Source of the DNA: Eretmocerus hayati
Lineage: Eukaryota > Arthropoda > Insecta > Hymenoptera > Aphelinidae
DNA: 64,000 nt
Assembly: GCA_029851415.1 (NCBI GenBank)
Contig: CM056743.1
Span: 118,388,305-118,452,304, forward strand
Direction: 5' to 3'
Under the pieces are notes generated by a model. That model was given only the letters and a program-made list of their open reading frames with translations, did no database searches and was not told the DNA's origin. Both the position numbers and the translations under genes were made by a program. This document shows, one piece after another, positions 9,781-21,655 of this stretch. How positions within the stretch are numbered: position 1 is the first letter of the stretch; each line of letters starts with the position of its first letter.

Positions 9781-12394
9781 TCACATCCAAGCCAACCTCA
9801 GGAAGAGTGGCGATGGAAACGATCTCCTACGCGCTGTTGCCAAAGAAGAGGGTATCGATGTTCTGATTATCTCCGAACCGCCTCAAAAGCGCGAATTCTC
9901 CCGATCCACATTCGATCACTGGGGGACCGCTCTAATCCAGATCATGAATCCTGCGATCTGTGAAACTAGGCCATCTGTAAGTGGCCGCGGTTTCGCTCGA
10001 AATACGATAAGGGGCACAGCAGTCTACAGCTGCTAATATTCAACGTCGCTCAAGACGCACGAATTCGAAGACGAGCTCCATGACCTAGAAAAGGATGTGA
10101 GGCAATGGGGGGGGGGCAGTTATAGTCGCGGGGGATCTCAACTCCAAGGAACCGACTTGGAGCGGGGGGCCACGTGATAGACGGGGGGCAATACTCGCTG
10201 ATGCCATGGAGGCATTGGGATTAGTGCTCGCGAACGAGACGGGGGTTATCACCTACTACCGACACGACACTCGGTCCAGGGAGGGAGGCTCGTCTTCGGT
10301 CCTCGACCTGACGTTCATGAGCCCGTCGCTCATGGGACGTATGACATCGTGGGAGGTTCTGGACACGAAAACATTGAGTGACCATCGACATATTCGGTTT
10401 CGGCTTAGCAATGACGGACAGAGACAGGCGACACGCAGACCGCGACCGACGGGGTGGCAGGTACGCAAGCTAGACAAGGGAAAATTCCGGGACTCGATAG
10501 AAACAGCTGAGGATCTCCCGATGAACTCCAAAGCGAAAGAGGCTGTGGATATGGTCACGACTACCATCACAAGAGTCTGTGACGCATCCATGCCTCGCAA
10601 GACAACACCAAGCTTCTGGAGGAAATCAGAGTCCTGGATCACAGATGAGATAATGGCTCTACGAATAACGAGCAACAAGAAAAGAAGGACCGCGTGCCGA
10701 TCAAGGGAGCTACAATGACCACCGCTGGCGGGAGATGACAGAGCGCACAAAGAAGCAAAGAAGGCTCTTGTTCTAGCCATCCGGAGAAGCAAGGAGAAAT
10801 GCTGGGGTGAATTGTGCGACATGGTTAACGGAGACCCCTGGGGCACGCCATACCGCGTGGTCATGTCAAAGATCCGAACCCGGAGGGGCAACCCAGCACC
10901 GACCGATGCGGCAACCCTGCGCAGCATCGTGGAGGACCTCTTCCCAGCAGGAGAACCCAGAGTGACATTCCCTCCGGAGAGCGAAGATCCCATCCCGCTC
11001 TTCACTATGCAAGAGCTACTCACAGCGGCAAAGAGGCTGCCCAACGGCAAGGCCCCTGGCCTGGACGGCATTCCAAACAAGGCTCTGAAACTGGTCTTCA
11101 AATACAAGCCAGATTTACTCCACGACCTCTTCAACATCTGTCTGAGCACGGGAACTTTCCCGGACAAGTGGAAACGCCAGAAGCTGGTCCTGATACCTAA
11201 GGGTCAAGGAGGTCAACGCCCTCTCAGCATGCTCGACCATATCGGGAAAATGTACGAGAGGGTGGTGCTCGACAGGGTGGAGAAAGCCTACGAAGAAGGC
11301 GGTGGGCTATCACTAATGCAGTTCGGGTTCCGGAAGAGACGGATCACTGTGCACGTGATCGAGGAGGTCCAAGAACGGGTTTGAGCGTCGGTAGGGAACC
11401 CATACCAAGGAAGAGGAGAATTCTGTGCCATCATTGCGTTGGACGAAAAGAACGCGGTCAAATGCGCGAGCTGGGAGCGAGTCTATCAATCCCAAGCAGG
11501 TAAAGTGCCGCCCTATCTACTAGCCGTCACGAGTGACTACCTGCGGAACAGGACCCTCGTGTACGATACCGACGAGGGACGAGAGATTCGGGTACTGTCC
11601 GCCGGAATCGGACAGGGATCGGTTTCCGGGCCGTTCAACTGGAACATCCAGTACGACAGCTTACTGTCTATAGAATTGCCAGAAGGAGTGATAATTGTGG
11701 CTTTCGCGGACGACGCGGGACTCATAGTATGGGCCGACAACGAGGAACTCTTGGATAGACGCGCGAACGAAGCGCTGGCCCAAGTCTACGAGTGGATGAT
11801 CAGCAGGCTTCTGGAGCTCGCTGTCAAGAAGTGCGAAGCAATCGTGGTCACAAGGCGTAGGAAGTTTGACTTACCCCGGTTTTATATCAACGGGCAAGAG
11901 ATCCCACGGAAGGCAGAGCTGAAATATCTCGGTGTATGGCTCGATGACAAGTGGTCGTTTAGGAAGCACATCCAGGAAGCCACCCAGAAGGCGAGCAGGG
12001 TCGGTGCGGCGCTTCAACGGCTTATGCCGAGTATCGGAGGACCCAAGAAAAAGAGGCGTGCACTTCTCAACATCGTCACCACCTCCATCATGCTCTACGG
12101 TGCACCCGTGTGGGGGAAGAGAGTAGAGAAGGCCGTCACGAAAAGAGGATAGGGCCTATCCACCGGAGAGCCGCTCTGAGGAGCATTCGTGCCTACCGCA
12201 CCGTGTCAGGAGACGCAGCTTGCGTGTTGGCGGGGATGCCACCCATCCACTTGCTCGTCGCAGAGCGAGTGAGAATCTGGGACCGGCAAAAAGTGATCGG
12301 AGCCGAACGTGTGCTCACCCCAACGATCAACGAGGAATATGATGCACTGACGAGGGAAGAAAGAAACATTAAGAGAGAAGGAAGAAGAGAGTGA
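9773..12394 (+). pseudogene. R1-like ORF2 (endonuclease plus reverse transcriptase), broken
   Basis: ORF2 starts with ATGGCTAA at 9773, overlapping the ORF1 stop by eight bases in another frame, a usual R1-clade arrangement. The endonuclease keeps an AGDLNS motif (about 10125-10142) and a LSDHR motif (about 10372-10389). The RT keeps GKAPGLDG (about 11048), the FADDAG box (about 11703) and YLGVWLDD. Breaks: TAA at 10034-10036; a frameshift at the G run near 10107-10115; a frameshift around 10690-10720; TGA at 11382-11384, where copy A has CAA; a 1-bp loss near 12139; and a deletion at about 12332 that removes ~513 bp including the C-terminal zinc motif. It cannot encode an active protein. Confidence 0.82.
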
Positions 12395-12767
12395 GGGGAC
12401 AATGAAGAATGAAGATAGAAGATGCCGACAAGTGGCCGAAGAAAGAAGATGGAGTAGAGGAACGCTCGCAATCGAGCGCGAGATATGCCGCTCATCCTGA
12501 AGTAATGCTCACGCGATTCCGGGCTGAGATGGTAGGTGGATCTCCTCCTTGATTGTCCGATGCCCTAGGTATCGGACATCAAGGGGAGAGGGATATCACA
12601 CGGCCAGGCCCACCTCTCGGTGGGCCCCACCCAAATCCGTGTCCCGCCTGCCATGGCCTGAGTGGGCTATGCGTAGTCCGCGTAAGCTGAACCAGTCCGC
12701 TGTCTGAGGACAGATCTGCAGGATCTTGAGGCAGATTTTGCCCTCTAACCACCTTAAAAACAAAAAG

Positions 12768-12783
12768 AGAGAGAGAGAGAGAG
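12768..12783. repeat. (GA)n tract at 3' junction of R1-like copy B
   Basis: About eight GA repeats follow the A-rich tail of copy B before unique sequence resumes at CTCGG. This is the third (GA)n tract attached to the A/B pair. Confidence 0.88.
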
Positions 12784-12831
12784 CTCGGAACACCATCTGC
12801 GCGTGCTGTGGAGAGGGAAGGTCTTCCCTAA

Positions 12832-13104
12832 GGGTGATGACAGATAAAGCGCTACGCCACGATTTTGCGCCACGCCACGACGCGCTATAGCACGCCACGG
12901 TCCAAAATTCATTCCAGCAAACCTAACCATCGATGGATTTCATCCATATTCATAATCCACGACTGGTACTGTAAGAATAAATCCAATCCATCAATGGTTG
13001 GGTTGTGGTCGGGTTCGCTGGAATGAATTTTGGGTCGTGGCGTGCGATAGCGCGTCGTGGCGTGGCGGAAAAATCGTGTCGTAGTGCGTTGTCTGTCATC
13101 ACCC
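12832..13104. mobile_element. Palindromic MITE with TAA target duplication (PIF/Harbinger-like)
   Basis: A 273-bp element with inverted arms of about 90 bp. It opens with GGGTGATGACAGATAA and ends with the complement CTGTCATCACCC. TAA is present at both 12829-12831 and 13105-13107. A 3-bp TWA duplication together with a G-rich terminus is typical of PIF/Harbinger MITEs. It has no coding capacity. The arms also hold repeated CGCCACG words. Confidence 0.8.
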
Positions 13105-13493
13105 TAAGTGACATCCCTGCACCGACTGGCTGGCAATTGCAATGTGGCCCTGTATAAGGCCAGGGCGCAGACGTCAGAGAGGGGCCGGGCTAAGTTTTTC
13201 CTCGCTGGCTGGATTTTGTGTTTCAAGTTCTTGGTTTGGTCGTCGTATTTCCCTTTTGAATTGCTAAATATCAGTAAGACCTTGGTCATTTCCTTTCTCA
13301 CATCATACTTACAAGGCTAATACATAGGAATTGATTTCTTTGTGCCGTAATGCTAGGTATTATGCACTCAAAATTGAGTTACCGTAACAGCCGTATTGGT
13401 TCTATTGCATTATTTTACGTTGTTTCACAGAGGTATACCTTATTCTTGTACAACTTATTGTTAAACATCACATCTCAGATTAGTTTCTTTCAG

Positions 13494-13794
13494 TAAGGTC
13501 TTACTTAGCCTAATTCATCAGGGTTTAGGGATCAAAACACGTGAAGATTGGTGCCACGGTAGGCTGCTTCCAGCATGGTCAAAGATTGGCAGGATTAGTC
13601 ATGCTATAGCTGGTCTGCGTTATTCTGATTTTAAAGTGCATGGCAAAACTATAGAGGAGGGTTTAAAAGTTATATATTCGTAATTCTATTTTTAGTCGGG
13701 CCTAGATGCCATTGAGCTCTACAGCCTACCGTGGCACCAATCGTCACGTGACTTAATCCCTAAACCCGGATGAATTAGGCTAAGTAAGACCTTA
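13494..13794. mobile_element. Hairpin MITE with CAG target duplication
   Basis: A 301-bp element with about 75-bp inverted arms, beginning TAAGGTCTTACTTAGCC and ending with its complement. CAG flanks it at 13491-13493 and 13795-13797. The arms contain TTTAGGGAT and GGTGCCACGGTAGGCTG, both found inverted on the other side. No coding sequence. The 3-bp duplication is clear, but the superfamily is not. Confidence 0.72.
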
Positions 13795-14049
13795 CAGAAT
13801 AATTTCCAGTCTATCAAATTTTTCAGGAGATTTAATCAATGTTGAATCGATCGTCAGAAGATTTGGCTTACATAACTATTACTCATTTTGTTGTCCACAT
13901 TCAATTCTACAGAATATTCTTGGATAATCATATCGATTGGTACTTGGTAAATTGCCTATATCTAAGGCGCGGACGTCGGAGAGAGACCACGGTGCTCTTT
14001 CCTGTTGATAACCTTGTGCTATTAATCACCTTACATTAATCATATTCGT

Positions 14050-14702
14050 TCTCCATGGAATAATTATCCCTAAAAACTTCTCTCATTACCTGCGTGAGCA
14101 AGGAGCTTTCCCACAACTATAGTGGCCAAAGAAATATCTTTCATATTCATATCCGGTTGTATTGATGAAATTTAAATGCAAATCTTATTTGCTGAACGTG
14201 CCCTCAATTATCGCCGCGTTTTCTTGGATCTAAACAAAAATAGAAATAGCGCTGGTTGGTTATATGAAGTGAACCGAGTGGATAGGCAGCTGGCCTTTTT
14301 TTTAATACAATGTCGCAGGAAAACTTTCATAGTCCAAAAATTTACAATTTCAAACTCCGTCATTTTGCGCATCGCGATGCTTATGGGAGCTCAAAGCTCA
14401 CTCGAACGGTCTCTTTAAAAGCACAAAAATTGATATTTTAACGTGCCGCTCATGAGTTGCACAATGGCTACAATAATACATTACTAAAAACTTATTAAAA
14501 GCTCAGGGGATGAGCGGAAAGCGTGTACAACTACAGCAGTTGTTTCGTAGCTTTCGTATATCACGATTGAAATTGTTGTGGATAAAGTTCACTACAACCT
14601 ATGATTTTTTTCGTACCACAAATTATTGCTTCGATCCGTGCGGCTGTTTTTTGAGCCACGATGGCGTTCTCAATCTTCTGTTTTGTGCATCGATCGATTG
14701 GT
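14050..14702. other. Gene-free stretch
   Basis: AT-rich sequence with only short unrelated reading frames. I see no repeat structure or RNA gene. Confidence 0.35.
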
Positions 14703-15357
14703 GGAAATTTTTCCCAGAAAAAATTTTCCCAAAGACGTTTTTCCCAATTGTATAATTTCCCAAACTCATATTCACGCTCAATCCAGGCATAAATATGGGA
14801 TAAGACTGATTACAAATGACAAGTGAATTCCTTGTATTCTTTAAATAAGATGGCTCGGATAGGTTGAATTTGAAGGGTACAATCTCATATAATCCAATTA
14901 TTCTTACAAACGACTATTCATATATCGTTTATATATCATCATATCCTATCCTTCGTAGATGAGGAATAATACCGCCATTCCCCAGGAATACCCTGATGAT
15001 GCCTTGCTTATTTCTCCATAGCGAATAGATAAATGTAGTACTGACAATTCAACCTCTCTGATTGTCTAGTAAAAACGAGGAGAGTTGAAGTGAAATTCTA
15101 GGCTCAGGGCTGAACGACTCTGCACGTTTTGTCTCAATCGAAACTTAAATTTTGTACTTCATATTCGATACCATGTACAACCTGTTCTGTTCAAAATATA
15201 TGTGGAATATTACTCCGTTTCCGTTTTGGGATAAAAATCAATTGGGAAAAATTGGATTGGGAAACTTTAATCCCGGGAAAAATGTCATTGGGAAATTATT
15301 CCATTAGAAAAATATATTTTGGAACTTTTGACATTGGGAAAAATGGATTGGGAAAAT
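14703..15357. mobile_element. Inverted-repeat element with arms of TTGGGAAAA-type repeats
   Basis: The left end (about 14703-14762) holds several TTTTTCCCA units. The right end (about 15230-15357) holds the complementary TTGGGAAAAAT units, repeated five or more times at about 20-bp spacing. The ~470-bp middle has no coding region. The layout suits a non-autonomous DNA element whose termini are degenerate minisatellites. The ends are approximate and no duplication was found. Confidence 0.5.
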
Positions 15358-15369
15358 TGTCCCCCTACC

Positions 15370-17460
15370 AGGTCGATACCGCATCGATCATACATTGTAA
15401 ATCGATAATTAATCTAAATAATCTAACTTGAGTTTCAATTATGAGAAAATAAGGTCATCCAAACTGCGGTTGACTCTAATAGTCTTGTAATCTTCTGACA
15501 ACCATAGTTCCAAATTTTTGATATTTATTTTCAAAAAGTTCGAAAAGTAATTTTGTACCAGTTTCTATGAAGTAATATTGAATATGCGCGCCAACAAGCC
15601 GATAATATCACCCACTGCTTTCCCCAGTCCAGCTGAGCGTAGCGAGCTCATTTGATTTATATATAGAAGATATATATTATATGAAGACATGTATATATGT
15701 ATACGTTCATACATAGAAAATTCTGTGAAATTCTATTCAAAACTTTGTTAATTTCATCCAATTGATTCTGAAAGTTCTTTTTGCTATCTAGTACTATGAT
15801 TCATCAACTCTATAATACCTGTGGTATAACTCTAAAATTCAATTCATTATTTACAGTATTTGATTTTACAAAGTTCAAACTTCTGTGAAATTGCATGTAA
15901 AATAGATTTCTCCAAAGTAACTAATGGTTATTATACCAATCAAGCTCGAAGGTAGTTATTTCAACTTATTTCGATGAAATAGAGATTTTTTATCCACGAT
16001 TTTGATAGTATTATCTAAACAAGTATTATATTTCCAAATGCTGTAAAAAACATAATATCTCGTAAGCCCAAGGTGATATATCGACCATATATGTTACCAT
16101 TGACGAATATTACTAAAACTCCAAAAAATCGGCGGTTTTTTTAAGTGAATTTACCAGTGCATCAATAAGACACGTGTCTTCGATCAGTTTCTAGAAAGTT
16201 CCATATAATTCTCTAAAAATCATCTTTTATTTATCACACTCAACTGAGATTTTTATTTAGAATAGTATTTGTTGGAATCGATGCAGTTTTGATAGCTTGT
16301 AAATATATAAATAGTGTGATTTACAGGAGTTTCCCATTTTAATAAAAAATTACGGTGCCTATGGATAAATCATCTTTAGAATGTTCTGGAACTCTGAGGA
16401 CCGAGTATAAATAGAGCCCCGGCCCGGTGCTCGAGGATTCTGCCTTTCAGTCGAAAATCAGCTCACAAAGCGAATAAATCGAAGTCCTCAGGGTTCCATA
16501 TATAATCTTACGATTATGATGGAATTTTGAATAAAATCGATTATATATATTCTCTGTGTGCTTATTGCTGTGGGTAATCCTAAATGCCCCAAGTGCATGA
16601 TGGACCCCACACTGTGACTATATACGTGGCACAATCAAATGATTGGACATTGCCGGTGATATATTGCAGGGCCCTAATTGTTATCAGCAAAACCCACCTA
16701 AATAAAAGTTACGGATAAAGAGGGTCAAGAATTGCCCTGATCCACTGGATGGCTGTGCTTTACCGTAATAACCATTCTATAGGATTTTCTTGGAATTAAT
16801 GAATGCCCTGATCCATTCATTAGTCTGAGAAAAAACTATAAAAATACAGAAATTGTACTCTTGATTCCCAAGGAGGTGACCTGATCCACCAAATTGGTTT
16901 GAGAATTGATAGTCGATCACATCACCCTTAGAATATTATCCTATCCTTTGTAGCATTTGATTACTTCCGATCAAGTCATGAACTCTGATATCAGGCTCTC
17001 CTCTTAGATCCAGAGCCGGATAGACTGCGTATACCTCCGCCGCCCAAATTATCCGAAGTATCGCGTCGGTCAGAATCTGTGCCTTACACGGCAGTACTTC
17101 TGCGGCGATGGCATCTCCTCAAATTGAAAATCATTAAAAGCATAACCATATCTTCATCGGCAATCAATATTGGAATAGGTGTCGCATGAAACTTTAGTCA
17201 TTTGACAGTACGCGGTGCGCGGACGTTGAAGAGAGGCCGCTGCTCAAACCAGCGTGGAATATCATGTAGACTAAGGCGGGGGACTTCGCGCAGACTCGTC
17301 TTGATGCTCGCCGTGCAACGGTCTGGTAGCTACTGAGCTCGAGCGAAGCATAGATATTTTTCGGGTCCATGTATAGATATTTTCCGGGATGATGTATATA
17401 AAAACGCGGACGTCGCTGACTGGTAGGGGAGGGATACTCAAATGGATGTCAGCCGATGTG
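15370..17460. other. Gene-free AT-rich stretch
   Basis: No protein or RNA gene is recognisable. It contains a promoter-like segment near 16406 and three loosely repeated CCTGATCCA words (about 16736, 16806, 16872). A copia-like LTR beginning at TGTTGGAATCG (16270) was considered, but no matching end or duplication was seen. Confidence 0.35.
16406..16452 (+). promoter_or_regulatory. TATA box with downstream initiator-like TTCAGTC
   Basis: TATAAATA at 16406-16413 is followed by a GC-rich patch and by TTTCAGTCG at about 16445, close to the arthropod initiator consensus TCAGT. The spacing of about 43 bp is longer than the usual 30 or so. It could be a promoter of a solo LTR or an old transposon. 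There is no downstream reading frame. Confidence 0.3.
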
Positions 17461-17462
17461 TA

Positions 17463-17698
17463 TTGGCTATGGTCACGAATGTGCTAAATAAAAAAAAGTA
17501 GACTGCAGCGCCGCCTATCGCAGAAAATAACATGACGCTGTGGTGGTCCCAGCGAGTTGCGTGGTCGCTGCGGGGAGTGAGCGGGGAGGCCGAGATCACA
17601 CGCACATCAGAGCGTTGCATGTCTGCGTGAGGACCACCACGGCATAACGCCCGAGCCAGCCGCTAGTTGTCTCGCGCAAGCAATTTGACCATAGCGAA
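17463..17698 (-). mobile_element. TA-flanked MITE, family M1, copy 1
   Basis: One of three copies of a ~235-bp element in this window (others at 26596 and 40694). Its termini are TTSGCTATGGTCA and the complement TGACCATAGCGAA, flanked by TA at 17461-17462 and 17699-17700. The body contains the conserved words AGTAGACTGCAGCG and GCAAGCAATTTGACC. It lies in the opposite orientation to the other two. It is Tc1/mariner-like by its TA duplication and has no transposase. Confidence 0.82.
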
Positions 17699-17958
17699 TA
17701 GCTCGGTTGTGTCTGTTCAAATGAGCTCTGCTAAACTCGGAATATTTTTTGGGCCTATTGGTGGTATAAAAGAGCGCGGACGTCGGTGGTTCACATATTT
17801 AAGAGAAATGACGTTTAAAAGTCTTTTTTTATTACTGTTTACCTGTTATTATAGTGTTGCTTATTTATCAAATATTCAATTAGCCTAGAGACGACGATTT
17901 ATCTAATAATTATCGTGGTTTACCTGCTACGGCAATTTTTCTTAAAACACGTGCTTAA

Positions 17959-19869
17959 CCCTTAGCTGGCACACGCCCGCCAAATAACATAGCTGGCCAA
18001 CCTGGGTCGATTCGACCCACGCCGAAAAATTGATGCTGTAGCTATTATATTGAATCTTTTGACTTGAAAATTTTTTTGTAGCTTCTTTGATATGTTTTTG
18101 ATTGGCCAATGTATCCAGATATCCTCCAAGGTCGAATAAAAAATTCCAAACTATACAAATGTCCAGAAAAATGCAAAAAATCACCTTTTTCACTATAAAA
18201 ATTGTAGACGGCGCAATTTTCATCCAAATGAGCTGAAAATTTGACTGACATGGGGAGGACCTGACCTTTGGATCACCAATCCTTTCCAAATTTTTTTTAC
18301 AGTTTTGTGTCACCTAGAATATGAAGAATCCAGAGTAACTCCGTCAAATGGGCCTCCTGTTCGGAGCTACAAGCAAAAAAGTTAGCATTGCCAGTATACC
18401 TATATATATCACTTTTTAACATGGGCCTATCTGGGCAATGTTAATGTCATGGGCTGTAACTTTGAACAGGAGGCCCATTTGACGGAGTTACTCTGGATTC
18501 TTCATATTCTAGGTAATACAAAACTGTAAAAAAATTTTGGACAAGATTGGTGATCCAAAGGTCTGGTCCTCCCCTTGTGAGTCATCTCGAGATAAGGTGA
18601 ATTCAAGAAAAAATAGCGCAAGAGTGAATCTTGGAAAAAAGGTATTCATTCTGACATATTTCGACCGATGAATTGAGAATTTTTATTCTCACCCAATATG
18701 CCGGAATGAAGACCTCTGTTGAAAGATCGACCACTGGACTATCTGTTTCTCATATCTGTTTCATCTTGAAATAACTCAGTTAAATTTTCAGCTCATCCCA
18801 TTGAAAATCGCGTCCTCTAGAATATTTTCAGTGGAAAGGCCTTTTTTGCAATTTTTTGCAATAATTTATTACAGTAGAATCCAGTTATAACGAGCTCCAA
18901 GGGACCGAATGAAAATGCTCGTTATAAGCGGACCTCGTTATAACCGGACTTCAATTTATCGGCTCAAATTCATATGATTTCGTTATAACTACCCCTGATG
19001 AATGAAAAGCAACTAATCTTTAGTTTGTAAAGTATCTTTTATCAAGAATTCAAGTAACTTATGATGATTCACATTCAGAATACGATGGCAGGGTGACAAT
19101 GACGTAGATGTGCATTAATCCACTTAATGGTATGGACAAATAATATTCAGGAATTCGCATTTTGTCATAAGTTTAAAGAACCGCAAGACAAAAATGAACA
19201 AATACACGTGATGGAAAATGAAAAATTGTAACTGAGAAATTTCAATGTTGCTTCAGAGTTTACGAGAACGCACTCGTCATGAAATGTCGCTTCTTTGTAT
19301 TCGATCTATCCATTTTGCTCACTAGAATCGTACTGCATGTGTATTCGCATTGGTACTCGTGTTTACCTCGAGTCTTGGGCTCCCGAACTCAGAATCGTAC
19401 GACGTTAACATTGATGTGCTCGGTATAGCCGGTGCCAAAACCAAATTTTGACAGAATTTTTGCTCGTTATAACCGGATTCTCGTTATATCCGGATCGTTA
19501 TAGCCGGACCTGTTTGCACATACATTACATGGCAGCCAACCAAATCTTCCAAATTTGCTCGTTATAACCGGATTCTCGTTATAACCGGACTCGTTATAAC
19601 CGGATTCTACTGTATTGCAACAATAAAATGCAATGAAGAATAGCGCGCATAGCTGGCACACCTGGGTACTTTAGACTCAGTGGCAATTTTGCTTGGCTGT
19701 GGAGGGAAGACGCGCGCGCCAGACCTGTTGCTATATGCACGGTCGGTAAGTGGCACATCTTGACTACCAACAAATGTGACCCTGAGCCCAGGAAACTTCG
19801 AATTATGAGCGTGGCGAACTCATAAAAAAAGGCCTTGGGTCGAATAGACCCACGTGTGCCAAACGAGGG
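17959..19869. mobile_element. piggyBac-type non-autonomous element with TTAA duplication
   Basis: TTAA flanks the element at 17955-17958 and 19870-19873. The ends are CCCTTAGCTGGCACACG on the left and the complement of CCCTCGTTTGGCACACG on the right, with subterminal GGGTCGATTCGACCCA-like palindromes at both sides. CCC ends and TTAA targets are hallmarks of piggyBac. Inside is a long palindrome (arms about 18253-18365 and 18450-18572) and a nested 741-bp element. There is no transposase frame, so it depended on another copy. Confidence 0.82.
18872..19612. mobile_element. pogo/Tigger-like TA element nested in the piggyBac-type element
   Basis: A 741-bp element with ends CAGTAGAATCCAGTTATAAC and the complement GGTTATAACCGGATTCTACTG type, flanked by TA at 18870-18871 and 19613-19614. 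The CAGTAGAA...TA ends are those of the pogo/Tigger group of Tc1/mariner. Several extra CTCGTTATAACCGGA words are repeated at the right side (19460-19610). No transposase coding remains. Confidence 0.82.
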
Positions 19870-19873
19870 TTAA

Positions 19874-21655
19874 ATACTCTTGGTCTGCGAGAGTAGGTTT
19901 TCAGAAATATTTTCGTAATGAATAAATTAAAAAAAAACGTGACGTTACAATATCATGCCAAGGTTGAAAAAGATTCTTCATATAGTTCATGGAAGCGTTT
20001 TTTAAAAATTCTCTTTACTCTTGCTTATGAATTATGGAGATCGAAATGATTTCGAAATTTGATTTCAATGTGAAGGATTGTATTCGATTACTTGAATAAT
20101 ATCAACTACACTTTTTACAATGACTGTCGTGTAGAAAAGGGTCAATACCACCGCGTGGCGGGTCTGTTCAGAGGCAAAAGAAATGCCCTTCCAGTGAAAG
20201 CCCCATACTGACAATATTATGAATCAAACCGATGCTTTGCTTGAATTCAGTGCTATACGAAATGTATAAAAAATGATGGATTTCATCATCACACAATTTA
20301 TGCTGAAAGTAATCAGCTATTCGTCAGTTAAATTGATTCTATGAGTTTCCAAAGAACAGTACCATTTTAAATACGAGTCTGCCAATATTTCTGATCATAA
20401 CTTCCTAGAAGTTATCAAAAAAGATCAGAAAAGAGACTTTGATTCGAAAAGCCCACGCACTAACTACTTCCATCATTCACTATGACTTGGAATAGTAAAG
20501 TACAATCTCTGGAACTGTTTTTAACAAAAAGTAGCGTAAGCATTCTGTATTTGATAATCAACCATCAAAAATTTTTCCCATTTATTGCTCGTCACTCTGA
20601 AGATACCAGTGTCCTTTCTAAAACATGATCACTGTATTGTGAATTGTACGAGTAGATTTTAGCCCCATTCTCAGTGTGGTGTCTCATCTTCTACATCTTC
20701 ATGAAACTGTAGGGATCGTGAGCGCAAATGTTCTTGCGATCGTGTTAACTGGTAAGAGTAAAAGCATCTCTTGACTCGATCGTCAATTTGAAGCGTCGAA
20801 TGAATGTCTTCATTATATATTGGGCCTGAAAATTGATTGCGTTGTAAAATGACCGGCCACTCCAGCGAAGCGAAAGCTCTTATTATTATATTCTCGTGAG
20901 TTACAATGTGTGTATACATAAGTACGAGCTCGTAACAAAAATACACACTGGAGTGATGTATGCACGAGCATATTCACTGTCTGGTGGAATTGAATAGCCA
21001 TCGTGATTAGTGATAAGAATGCGTCGATTAGCTCGCGCGAGACACCAAGACGATCTTTTGCGCATATACTTATAATGTTTGATGTCCATCTATTTGTTGC
21101 ATAGCATGCATCCTGGATTCAACATATATTAGCGCTAGGGTTCAAGAGGTAAATTCTGTGCTATACAGTGTAGTGTGATAAAAAAGTCCAGTTCTACGAT
21201 TCTCTCGATACGATCTCTTCTACGATCAAAAGATGTCTATGATGAAGATAATAATTGATTAATGCTGATGATGAAAGGCTGAGCGATTACCAGCTAGAGC
21301 TTGATGACTCATTTATCAAATATTTCAGCTTGAGAGCCGACAGGTGTTAGGATGGAAAATGATCAATATGGAGAGTCTATGGTGAAATACTTCGAACTTC
21401 GAGTTTATACACACTCATGCACTTGTTACCTTCGTTGTTCTCACAATAATTAAAGAATTCAACGAGAAATGGGTGACAAATTTTACTTCGACACCCAAGT
21501 CAATACAATCAAATTGATTTGGTTCATGATGATGAGTCATACTTTGATGATTCTGATTTAAACCATAAAACCTTGTTAACCTCAATGAAAATAGTTCAAG
21601 CGAGTAACGTTCATAGAGATACAGGACTTTGGGCTCGAAATTTTGTTTTGTTATT
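19874..21655. other. Gene-free AT-rich stretch
   Basis: Only short, unrelated reading frames on both strands; nothing recognisable as a gene or repeat. Confidence 0.35.

Larger units (their letters stand above)
7628..12767 (+). mobile_element. R1-clade-like non-LTR retrotransposon, copy B, near full length
   Basis: This ~5.1-kb unit has a GC-rich leader, ORF1 with three zinc knuckles, ORF2 with endonuclease, reverse transcriptase and thumb, a 3' UTR, and the terminus TAACCACCTTAAAAACAAAAA followed by (GA)n. The order and length match R1-clade elements. It lies head to tail behind copy A. It is dead: ORF1 has one frameshift, and ORF2 has stops, frameshifts and a ~513-bp deletion. The start is placed where the GA-rich tract gives way to unique GC-rich sequence and is uncertain by tens of bases. 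Confidence 0.85.
13164..17787 (+). other. Five dispersed GCGGACGTCGG-type motifs, four after a TATA-like box
   Basis: The motif occurs at 13164-13186, 13966-13988, 17215-17238, 17404-17416 and 17771-17787. The three longest share GGCGCGGACGTCGGAGAGAG-like sequence continuing into RCC. Four have a TATA-like word just upstream (TATAAGG, TATATCTAAGG, TATATAAAA, TATAAAA). All are on the plus strand and none is inside a recognised element. Their function is unknown; they could be remnants of one repeat family or core-promoter-like sites. Confidence 0.4.

Noticed and set aside
10256..11167. 303-codon minus-strand frame
   Set aside because: Antisense to the endonuclease/RT of copy B; composition is a shadow of the plus-strand frame.
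16270..16660. Solo copia-like LTR starting TGTTGGAATCG
   Set aside because: The start resembles copia LTRs and a TATA box lies inside, but no CA end with a matching 5-bp duplication was found.
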